A stretch of DNA of 34,113 nucleotides from Prevotella sp. Lineage in GTDB: Bacteria; Bacteroidota; Bacteroidia; Bacteroidales; Bacteroidaceae. Each line of letters starts with the position of its first letter. Position 1 is the first letter of the stretch. Of the stretch, positions 6,035-13,215 are shown piece by piece. The notes beneath the pieces are model-generated. The model made no database searches. It saw nothing but the letters and a program-made list of their open reading frames with translations, and had not been told where the DNA came from. The translations under genes and the position numbers were made by a program. The DNA lies in contig JAGAYI010000028.1 in assembly GCA_017940545.1 (NCBI GenBank), forward strand, positions 1-34,113, given 5' to 3'.

Positions 6035-9000
6035 ATGAACGAGAATATTCCCCAGGAATTTAATAACTTCTTCTTGAAAGACGTGTCGTTTGTGAATCTG
6101 ATGACACGCCGCATCTTCAACGTGCTGATTGTGGCTAACCCCTACGACGCCTTCATGCTGGAGGACGACGGCCGCGTCGATGAGAAGATTTTCGACGAGT
6201 ACATGGAGCTTGGCCTGCGCTATCCGCCCACCTTCACGCAGGTGTCAACGACCGAGGAGGCCGACGAGGTGCTGAAGACGACCGACATCGACCTGGTCAT
6301 CTGCATGCCGGGCAATGCCGACAACGATGCTTTTGCCGTGGCACGCGACGTGAAGCAGGCTGCCCCCCACATTCCCTGCGTGGTGCTGACACCCTTCTCG
6401 CACGGCATCACCAAGCGCATAGAGAATGAGGATATGAGCATCTTCGACTACGTGTTCTGCTGGTTGGGCAACACCAACCTCATTCTCAGCATCATCAAGC
6501 TCATTGAAGATAAGATGAACATTGAGCACGACGTGCGCGAAGCCGGTGTGCAGATGATTCTGGTGGTGGAAGACAATATCCGTTTCTACAGCAGCATACT
6601 GCCCAACCTCTATAACTATATTCTCGCTCAGAGCAAGAACTTTTCGACCGAGGCACTGAACCCCCATGCCGCCACGCAGCGCAAGCGCGGCCGTCCTAAG
6701 GTGGTGCTGGCCACAAACTACGAGGAAGCCATGCAGTGGTACGAGAAATACCACGACAACACGCTGGGAGTGATTTCAGACACCCGCTTCCCCATGCAGA
6801 ACGTGCCCGGACGACTGAGCCATGTAGAGGAGGGCGATGCCGAGGCCGGATTGAAGCTGTTGCGTGAGATACGCAAGCGCGACGAATACGTGCCGCTGAT
6901 ATTGGAAAGTTCAGAGATTGCCAACAAAGAGAAGGCAGAGGCCGAAGGTTTCGACTTCATCGACAAGAACTCGAAGAAGATGAATATTGACCTGCGCCAG
7001 CTGATTGAAGAGCACATGGGCTTTGGCGACTTCGTGTTCCGTGACCCCGTGACACATGCCGAGGTGGGCCGCGTATCGACGCTGAAGGAGTTGCAGGACA
7101 ACATCTTCAAGATTCCCGACAGCTCCATGCTCTACCATATCTCCCGCAACCACATGAGCCGCTGGCTTTGTGCACGCGCCATCTTCCCCGTCTCGCAGTT
7201 CCTGAAGACGGTGACGTGGCATAAGTTGCAGGACGTGCAGGCCCACCGTCAGATTATCTTCGATGCCATTGTGCAGTACCGCCACATGAAGAACATTGGC
7301 ATCGTGGCGGTGTTCGACCGGGGCAAGTTCGACCGCTATGCCCACTTCGCCCGCATCGGCGACGGCTCATTAGGCGGCAAGGGGCGTGGACTGGCCTTCT
7401 TGGACAACATTCTGAAGCGCCACCCCGAACTGCAACAGTGGGGGAACGCCACGGTGACCATTCCGAAAACCGTCGTGCTCTGTACCGACCTGTTCGACGA
7501 GTTTATGGACACCAACAACTTGTGGGGCATCGCCCTGAGCGATGCGCCCGACGAGGAGATTCTCCAACACTTCATGCGGGCACAGTTGCCCGACTCGCTC
7601 ATTGCCGACTTCTTCACCTTCTTCGATGCCGTGAAGGCACCCATTGCCGTGCGCTCCAGCTCGTTGCTGGAGGATTCGCACTACCAGCCCTTTGCCGGCA
7701 TCTATTCCACCTACATGATTCCGTATCTGCCCGATAAGTACGAGATGCTGCGCATGCTGGCCTGTGCCATCAAGGGCGTCTATGCCTCGGTCTATTACAA
7801 GGACTCGAAAGCCTACATGACCGCCACGTCAAACGTCATTGACCAAGAGAAGATGGCTGTCATTCTGCAGGAGGTGGTGGGCCGGCAGTATGGCACGCGC
7901 TACTATCCAACCTTCTCGGGTGTGCTGCGCTCGCTGAACTATTACCCCATTGGCGACGAGACGGCCGAGGAAGGTATTGCCTCGCTGGCCTTGGGACTCG
8001 GAAAATATATTGTTGACGGCGGACAGACGCTGCGCGTCTCGCCCTACCATCCCCACCAGGTGCTGCAGACCAGCGAGATGGAAACGGCACTCCGCGACAC
8101 GCAAACACGTTTCTACGCCCTGGACATGAGCCACGTGGGTGGCGACTTTAAGGTGGACGACGGCTTCAACATTCTGAACCTGCGCGTGAAGGAGGCCGAC
8201 AAGGACGGCTCCCTGCAGGGCATTGCCTCTACCTACGACCCCTACGACCAGGTCATACGCGACGGCATCTACGAGGGTGGCCGCAAGGTTATCTCCTTCT
8301 GCGGCGTGCTGCAACACGGCATCTTCCCCCTGCCGGAGCTGCTTCAGCAGGTGCAGAAATTAGGAGCCGACGAAATGAAACGACCGGTAGAGATAGAGTT
8401 TGCGTGCAACTTAGCAACGGCTACCGACCCCGCTCAGGGAGGCGTGAAGGGAGAGCTGTACCTGCTGCAGATACGTCCCATTGTCGATTCCAAGCAGGTG
8501 CTCGACGAAGACCTGGCAGTCATTCCCGACGAGCAATGCCTGCTGCGCTCGAACAACTCGTTGGGGCATGGCATCTCTGAGGATGTCTATGACGTGGTGT
8601 ACGTGAAGACCAACGACGATTTCACGGCTGTCAACAATCCCTTGATTGCCGAAGAGATAGCCCAGATTAACAAGCGGTTCTTAGAGGCAGCCACCCATTT
8701 GTCCCCCGGGGGTGACATAAATGCGTGCCAGCAAGATGCTGAAGCCTCTTCGCAGACCGTGGGAGGAGCCAACTACGTGCTCATCGGCCCGGGCCGTTGG
8801 GGTTCAAGCGACCCCTGGTTGGGCATTCCCGTGAAGTGGCCTCACATTTCTGCTGCCCGTGTCATTGTGGAGCAGGGACTGAAGAACTACCATGTCGATC
8901 CGTCGCAAGGCACCCACTTCTTCCAGAACCTGACGTCGTTCGGCGTGGGCTATTTCAACATCAACACCTATACGGGCGATGGTGTGTTGCAACAGAAAAT

Positions 9001-9136
9001 CCTCGACGACATGCCTGCCATCGAGGAAACTCAGTTTGTACGTCACGTGCGGTTCCGGAAACCGCTGAAAATCATGATGGATGGCAAGAAGCAGCATGCC
9101 GTGGTGCTGTTGCCTACTGACCACCCAGTCGAGTGA
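6035..9136 (+). CDS. PEP/pyruvate-binding (PPDK N-terminal-like) protein with receiver-like N-terminus
   Basis: A 1033-aa protein, start chosen at 6035 because the promoter lies just upstream; the longer frame from 5906 would run through that promoter. Residues ~24-125 resemble a receiver fold without clear acceptor residues. Residues ~173-345 look like a second, expanded receiver with VVEDN, a candidate acceptor Asp at 249 (GVISDTRFP) and a Lys in DFIDKNSKK. An ATP-grasp-like PEP-synthase/PPDK N-terminal domain follows, with GDGSLGGKGRGLAFL near residue 443 and IAVRSSSLLEDSHYQPFAGIYSTY near 537. GPGRWGSSDPWLG is near 918 and SQGTHFFQNL near 957. The phospho-His swivelling domain and TIM barrel of true PEP synthase are absent, so classical PEP synthesis is unlikely. 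A signal-gated nucleotide-dependent phosphotransfer role is inference. Its 3' end overlaps the convergent esterase gene by 23 bp. Confidence 0.82.
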   Translation: MNENIPQEFNNFFLKDVSFVNLMTRRIFNVLIVANPYDAFMLEDDGRVDEKIFDEYMELGLRYPPTFTQVSTTEEADEVLKTTDIDLVICMPGNADNDAFAVARDVKQAAPHIPCVVLTPFSHGITKRIENEDMSIFDYVFCWLGNTNLILSIIKLIEDKMNIEHDVREAGVQMILVVEDNIRFYSSILPNLYNYILAQSKNFSTEALNPHAATQRKRGRPKVVLATNYEEAMQWYEKYHDNTLGVISDTRFPMQNVPGRLSHVEEGDAEAGLKLLREIRKRDEYVPLILESSEIANKEKAEAEGFDFIDKNSKKMNIDLRQLIEEHMGFGDFVFRDPVTHAEVGRVSTLKELQDNIFKIPDSSMLYHISRNHMSRWLCARAIFPVSQFLKTVTWHKLQDVQAHRQIIFDAIVQYRHMKNIGIVAVFDRGKFDRYAHFARIGDGSLGGKGRGLAFLDNILKRHPELQQWGNATVTIPKTVVLCTDLFDEFMDTNNLWGIALSDAPDEEILQHFMRAQLPDSLIADFFTFFDAVKAPIAVRSSSLLEDSHYQPFAGIYSTYMIPYLPDKYEMLRMLACAIKGVYASVYYKDSKAYMTATSNVIDQEKMAVILQEVVGRQYGTRYYPTFSGVLRSLNYYPIGDETAEEGIASLALGLGKYIVDGGQTLRVSPYHPHQVLQTSEMETALRDTQTRFYALDMSHVGGDFKVDDGFNILNLRVKEADKDGSLQGIASTYDPYDQVIRDGIYEGGRKVISFCGVLQHGIFPLPELLQQVQKLGADEMKRPVEIEFACNLATATDPAQGGVKGELYLLQIRPIVDSKQVLDEDLAVIPDEQCLLRSNNSLGHGISEDVYDVVYVKTNDDFTAVNNPLIAEEIAQINKRFLEAATHLSPGGDINACQQDAEASSQTVGGANYVLIGPGRWGSSDPWLGIPVKWPHISAARVIVEQGLKNYHVDPSQGTHFFQNLTSFGVGYFNINTYTGDGVLQQKILDDMPAIEETQFVRHVRFRKPLKIMMDGKKQHAVVLLPTDHPVE

Positions 9137-10226
9137 AGTACGCTATGATGTCGTCCCATGTCTTGAACGTGTCGCTGCCGAAGGGAATGAGCGTACAGAG
9201 AGACGCCTCTTCGCCCATCCTTTCACTTGGAGAGGGTATCGCTATGAGGTAGTCGCCATACAGTAGGTCGCGTCTCCACGTGAAAATGGTGTGCCGCCAG
9301 GCAGGAATGCCAATGTACTCCGCGAGCCATGCCCCCGCCTGTTCCATATGCCGCGACCCCGCCTGTTCCGTATGCCGCGACTCCGCCGCGGCATACGAAG
9401 CACCGCCAGCCGTCGCCACGAAAAATACCTGATAACGCTCAATGAGCAGCCGCACGGCCTTCTGTACCGACGGCTCGGGCTTCTGCTGGCCGTTCACCAT
9501 CGTCTCTATACCTATATATATGATAGGGCGCTGGCGCTTCTCCTGCCGGTCGTCTATCCACCGAATGACCGGCACCACGCTGTGCATGAAACTCTTGTCG
9601 TTCATGCGGTGCTCACCGTGGAAATGGGACGAGAGTGGGTAGAAGTCGTGAAACAGATCGTAGGTGTTCACCGTTGTGTCCTCGTCGCCAAAGAGCCCAA
9701 AGACGCGTTGCCGCTCCTGACTGATGAAGGCTGCCAGCGCTTCAGGTGCCAGTTCCTGATTTCCCTGAAGCGGGTGGGGGGTGAGTGCCCTTTCGGTCAC
9801 ACCCTTGTATTCCTTGACCAGAGCCTTATCGACGTAGAACTCCTGTACACCGTCCTGACGAGGGTTCTGGAAAGTTTGTGTACCCATCATGTTGTGTTCC
9901 TTCATGGTCTCGGCCATCTGCATGGCAGGGTTCACGCAGATGCGGTCATAGCCGTAGAGCTGTTCGGTGTACATGCCGCCCATGCTGGTGCCGATAATCA
10001 GGTCGGGCTGTTCCTCAGCGCACAGCTTATATAATAAGGAGAGCGCCTCTTCAGGATGAATGGGCAGGTCGGGTGCCAGGACCGTGGCGTTGGGGAATAC
10101 CGTGCGCAGTCGGGTGACGGTGCCTGACTGTCCGCTGCTGGCGAAACCGTGTACGTAGAGCACTTTCTTGCCTTTCAGCAAGTCCGGAAACTGTTTGATG
10201 TAGGGGTTTTCTGTCGTTTGTGTCAT
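9114..10226 (-). CDS. YqiA/YcfP-type alpha/beta-hydrolase fused to a degenerate HAD/5'-nucleotidase-like domain
   Basis: A 370-aa protein, start at 10226 (MTQTTENPYIKQFPDLLKGK); the in-frame extension upstream overlaps the divergent promoter and is unlikely. Residues ~20-235 form an esterase fold: KVLYVHGFASSGQSGT, the nucleophile elbow IGTSMGGMY, and a late FGDEDTTVN plus HRMNDKSF that fit the Asp and His region. Residues ~240-370 resemble the HAD-type 5'(3')-deoxyribonucleotidase fold (PIIYIGIETMVNG..., then LYGDYLIAI and PFGSDTFKTWDDI), but the usual DxDxx nucleophile is replaced by GIETM, so this half is probably not a phosphatase. Between residues ~282 and 297 an 8-aa motif (SRHTEQAG/SRHMEQAG) is duplicated by a 24-bp repeat. 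A divergent start region is shared with the GH43 gene. Confidence 0.78.
   Translation of the reverse strand: MTQTTENPYIKQFPDLLKGKKVLYVHGFASSGQSGTVTRLRTVFPNATVLAPDLPIHPEEALSLLYKLCAEEQPDLIIGTSMGGMYTEQLYGYDRICVNPAMQMAETMKEHNMMGTQTFQNPRQDGVQEFYVDKALVKEYKGVTERALTPHPLQGNQELAPEALAAFISQERQRVFGLFGDEDTTVNTYDLFHDFYPLSSHFHGEHRMNDKSFMHSVVPVIRWIDDRQEKRQRPIIYIGIETMVNGQQKPEPSVQKAVRLLIERYQVFFVATAGGASYAAAESRHTEQAGSRHMEQAGAWLAEYIGIPAWRHTIFTWRRDLLYGDYLIAIPSPSERMGEEASLCTLIPFGSDTFKTWDDIIAYFTRLGGQ
9334..9381. repeat. In-frame 24-bp tandem repeat inside the esterase fusion gene
   Basis: Two adjacent 24-bp copies (9334-9357 and 9358-9381) differ at one base (cat/cgt) and add eight residues to the encoded protein. 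A third partial copy follows and forms a small palindrome around ccgcggcata. Confidence 0.8.
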
Positions 10227-10276
10227 GTTTTCTTGCTTTTTGTGGCAAAAATACAAAAAGTTTTCAGATTTTTTGT

Positions 10277-10284
10277 TATATTTG
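10277..10284 (+). promoter_or_regulatory. -7 element of the GH43 gene, in a compact divergent region
   Basis: TATATTTG matches TAnnTTTG, 24 bp before the ATG at 10309. On the opposite strand, TATTTTTG at 10253-10246 is a candidate -7 for the esterase gene. The two promoters lie back to back within about 40 bp. Confidence 0.6.
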
Positions 10285-10308
10285 CCAAGAATTTCAAACA
10301 AGCATGAC

Positions 10309-11877
10309 ATGAAACAAATACTGACCCTGCTTTTTGCCTTTATCAGCCTGCTCACCGTGCAGGCACAGCAACTGCGTAACCCCGTGATTCCCGGCTTTCA
10401 TCCTGACCCCTCCGTCTGCCGTGTAGGCTCCGACTATTATCTGGTCAACTCCTCCTTCCAGTACTTCCCTGGTGTGCCCATTTTCCACTCCAAGGACTTA
10501 GTCAGCTGGAAACAGATAGGTAATGTGCTCGACCGTGAGAGCCAGTTGCCCCTGTCGGGCGCCACATCGTGGTTAGGCATTTATGCACCCACCATTCGCT
10601 ATCACGAGGGAACCTACTACATGATCACCACCAACGTGGGCAAGCAGGGCAACTTCCTGGTCACCGCCTCCAACCCTGCCGGTCCGTGGAGCGAACCCCT
10701 GTGGTTGGAGCAGGGAGGCATTGACCCCTCGCTCTTCTTTGAGGACGGCAAGACGTATATGGTGTCGAACCCTGACAATACCATCACGCTTTGCGAAATA
10801 GACCCCACCACAGGCAAGCGGCTTACCGATAGCAAACCGCTCTGGCAAGGCACAGGCGGCCGCTGGCCGGAAGGACCGCACATCTATAAGAAGGACGGCT
10901 GGTACTACCTGCTCATCTCCGAAGGTGGCACAGAGCTCGCTCACCGGCTGACCATTGCCCGCAGCCGCAACATCTACGGTCCCTACGAGGCCAATCCCGC
11001 CAATCCGCTTCTCACCAACTGCTCTATGGCCGGGCAGACCATGCAGATTCAGGGTACCGGTCATGGCGACTTCGTGCAGGCTCACGACGGTTCCTGGTGG
11101 CTCGTCTTCCTTGCCTACCGTAACTACGGGGGCAGCTATCATCACCTCGGCCGTGAGACCTGTCTGGCTCCAGTGGAGTGGGGTGAGGGTGCATGGCCGG
11201 TGGTCAACGGCGGACAGCCCATCGACACGCTGATGACCGTCCCGTCGCTGCTGAATGCTGCTGCCGTTGCCCCCGTGGTCGAGGAAAAGACCGACTTCCG
11301 TCAACCGTTAGGCCCCGGGTGGCTCTACATTCAGAACCCCGTCAAGGCCAACTACCGGCAGCACGACGGACGGCTGACGCTGACAGCCTCCGACGGCACG
11401 CTGACCGACAATGAGCAGCCCACCTTCGTGGGGCGCAGACAGCAACACGCCCGCTTTATCGCAGAAACAGAGATTTCCGCTGTTGCCGGAACGGGCGGCC
11501 TGACCGTTTACCAAATCAACGACGGCCATGCCGACTTCTGTCTGAGCGAGCAGGGCGAGATAGCCGTCACGCTCCGCCTGAAGTCCGTCGCGGCCGACAT
11601 CTACCGCATGCCCATCCGCCTGACGTCCGACCGCAGGGTAGTGATGCGCGTGGAGAGCGACGGCGAGAAATACTACTTCAGCTACCGTTTTGCCAACGAC
11701 AGCCGTAGCCATGCCGCCGGCAGCATAGAGTGCTCGCTGCTCAGCACCGAGGTGGCAGGCGGCTTCACAGGCGTCGTGTTAGGCATGTATGCCGACTCCG
11801 GCCGTCTGACGTTCGACCGCTTCGAGTACAAGGAGAACCCCCTCTACCGGCTGTCCTCGCAAACCTCTGCTCAGTAA
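10309..11877 (+). CDS. GH43 glycosidase (beta-xylosidase / alpha-L-arabinofuranosidase type)
   Basis: A 522-aa exported enzyme. The start at 10309 gives a signal peptide (MKQILTLLFAFISLLTVQAQ). The catalytic five-bladed propeller spans about residues 22-330. The general-base Asp sits in NPVIPGFHPDPSVCRVG, the second Asp in GGIDPSLFFEDGKTYM, and the general-acid Glu in RWPEGPHIYKKDGWYYL, the arrangement expected of GH43. Residues ~345-515 form a C-terminal beta-sandwich with FRQPLGPGWLYIQNP, as in the two-domain xylosidases. Activity on xylo- or arabino-oligosaccharides is inferred from family; exact specificity is unknown. It stands alone, divergent from the esterase gene and upstream of aquaporin, outside the beta-glucan locus. 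Confidence 0.92.
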   Translation: MKQILTLLFAFISLLTVQAQQLRNPVIPGFHPDPSVCRVGSDYYLVNSSFQYFPGVPIFHSKDLVSWKQIGNVLDRESQLPLSGATSWLGIYAPTIRYHEGTYYMITTNVGKQGNFLVTASNPAGPWSEPLWLEQGGIDPSLFFEDGKTYMVSNPDNTITLCEIDPTTGKRLTDSKPLWQGTGGRWPEGPHIYKKDGWYYLLISEGGTELAHRLTIARSRNIYGPYEANPANPLLTNCSMAGQTMQIQGTGHGDFVQAHDGSWWLVFLAYRNYGGSYHHLGRETCLAPVEWGEGAWPVVNGGQPIDTLMTVPSLLNAAAVAPVVEEKTDFRQPLGPGWLYIQNPVKANYRQHDGRLTLTASDGTLTDNEQPTFVGRRQQHARFIAETEISAVAGTGGLTVYQINDGHADFCLSEQGEIAVTLRLKSVAADIYRMPIRLTSDRRVVMRVESDGEKYYFSYRFANDSRSHAAGSIECSLLSTEVAGGFTGVVLGMYADSGRLTFDRFEYKENPLYRLSSQTSAQ

Positions 11878-11913
11878 AAATAGTACGAAAAATTCACATT
11901 TCGCCTACTTTTT

Positions 11914-11944
11914 TTTGCAAAGTTTATTTTTTTTATTACTTTTG
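11914..11944 (+). promoter_or_regulatory. Promoter of the aquaporin gene
   Basis: TTTG at 11914-11917 and TACTTTTG at 11937-11944, spacing 19 bp, near-perfect consensus. It leaves an ~85-nt leader before the ATG at 12033. Confidence 0.85.
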
Positions 11945-12032
11945 CATGGGTTTAAGCATTAAAAATTAACAAAACAGCTACTCGTTTAATAGTCAATAAA
12001 TACATTTTATCAATCATTAAATAAACAACATC

Positions 12033-12698
12033 ATGAAAAAGTATTTAGCAGAACTCGTGGGTACCTTCGTACTTACATTGTTAGGATGCGGTGCTGCCGT
12101 TGCACTTGGATGCAGCGACGATAACACCGCAGCAGTAGTGGGCACCGCCATTGCCTTCGGTCTTTCTGTCGTTGCCATGGCCTACACCATTGGCGGCATC
12201 AGCGGTTGCCACATCAACCCGGCCATTACGCTCGGCGTGTTCCTCAGCGGACGTATGAATGCCAAGGACTGCGGCATGTACATGCTGTTCCAGGTCATTG
12301 GTGCCGTTCTGGCTGCTGCCGTTCTGGCCGGCATCGTTTCTACGGCCGGTCTCGACGTGGCTACCAACACCGGAGCTAACGGAGCTACCTTCGGCACGAC
12401 CAATGCCCTGCTGGTTGAGGTGGTACTGACAGCTCTCTTCGTGCTGGTCGTCTTAGGTGCTACGGCAAAGACCAACGGTGCTACCAACAACTTCGCCGGA
12501 CTGGCCATCGGCCTGTCGCTGATTCTCATCCACCTCGTAGGCATCCACTTCACAGGTACCAGTGTGAACCCTGCCCGTTCCATCGGTCCCGCTCTGTTCG
12601 CACAGGGTCAGGCTTTGCAAGATCTCTGGATTTTCATTGTCGCTCCGTTGGTTGGTGGCGCTCTGGCTGCCGGCATCTGGAAGGTGATCGACGAGTAG
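12033..12698 (+). CDS. aqpZ: Aquaporin Z-type water channel
   Basis: A 221-aa inner-membrane MIP-family channel with six predicted transmembrane helices. Both half-helix NPA motifs are present: SGCHINPAITLGVF (near residue 63) and GTSVNPARSIGPALF (near residue 175). The Arg after the second NPA is conserved, and a Phe and His in the expected helices fit the narrow aromatic/Arg filter of a water-selective channel rather than a glycerol facilitator. Length is normal for AqpZ. It is monocistronic with its own strong promoter and is followed by the second 22-bp-repeat region. Water-stress function is known for the family; regulation here is not evident. Confidence 0.95.
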   Translation: MKKYLAELVGTFVLTLLGCGAAVALGCSDDNTAAVVGTAIAFGLSVVAMAYTIGGISGCHINPAITLGVFLSGRMNAKDCGMYMLFQVIGAVLAAAVLAGIVSTAGLDVATNTGANGATFGTTNALLVEVVLTALFVLVVLGATAKTNGATNNFAGLAIGLSLILIHLVGIHFTGTSVNPARSIGPALFAQGQALQDLWIFIVAPLVGGALAAGIWKVIDE

Positions 12699-12765
12699 GC
12701 AGTAGGACTGCTCCATTTTCTTAACATTCAAGAAAACCAATCGGAACAGGGTTTTCCCCGTCCGT

Positions 12766-12963
12766 GCTCAATATCAGGCTCGCCCGCGCTCAATATCAGG
12801 CACGGGCGTGCCTGATATTGAGCGCGGGCGTGCTTTTCTCGTTTCCCCGGCAGAAACTCCCCGTCACCCCAGCAGAAACTCCCCGTTTCCCCTACCTTTT
12901 CTCCCTGTTTCCTACACCCTGTCTTTTTGTCCTTTCCGTGTAAACGTCGTGTCTGTTGTCTGC
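12766..12963 (+). repeat. 22-bp-period array, locus 2, with leading 24-bp perfect hairpin
   Basis: Nine consecutive 22-bp units start at 12766, 12788, 12810, 12832, 12854, 12876, 12898, 12920 and 12942. Units 1-3 are gctcaatatcagg-type and include an inversion that gives a perfect 24-bp inverted repeat (12781-12804 with 12807-12830, loop GG). Units 4-9 are pyrimidine-rich and all carry GT at unit positions 10-11, most as GTTTCC or GTCnCC. One 22-mer around 12892-12913 differs at a single base from the reverse complement of a segment in the array near 33800. No T-run immediately follows the hairpin, so it is a doubtful terminator. Confidence 0.85.
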
Positions 12964-12965
12964 AA

Positions 12966-12995
12966 TATCCCGATAAACGCTTATATATCGGGATA
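12966..12995. promoter_or_regulatory. Inverted repeat upstream of susC, candidate operator
   Basis: A perfect 10-bp inverted repeat, TATCCCGATA (12966-12975) and TATCGGGATA (12986-12995), with half-site centres 20 bp apart. It lies about 150 bp upstream of the susC promoter. Regulator binding is inference; it could also be a remnant of the adjacent repeat array. Confidence 0.45.
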
Positions 12996-13125
12996 AATGT
13001 TTTATTTACACCTCTATATCAAGTCTATACTTTTCTTTGCATACCGAAAGTCTAATAGTCTGAAAAACAATTTGTTTGCCCTTGTGAGTGGCTGTAAATA
13101 TCCACTTTTTCAATGCCCTGAGTTT

Positions 13126-13153
13126 TTTGTAAGTTGTTTTATGCGTACTTTTG
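13126..13153 (+). promoter_or_regulatory. Promoter of the Sus-type operon
   Basis: TACTTTTG at 13146-13153 is a consensus -7; TTTG at 13126-13129 is the nearest -33 candidate, spaced only 16 bp. A 62-nt leader precedes the susC start. Confidence 0.65.
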
Positions 13154-13215
13154 CATCACCGAAAACAAAATACGGAGCAATTTACTAACTTAAAATAACA
13201 TTTAAAAATTAAGGT

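Noticed and set aside
6035-9136. Phosphoenolpyruvate synthase (ppsA)
   Set aside because: The phosphohistidine swivel domain and PEP-binding barrel are not present and the N-terminus is receiver-like.
12808-13188. Two short plus-strand ORFs between aqpZ and susC
   Set aside because: The first lies in the 22-bp array and the second covers the susC promoter; neither has coding character.
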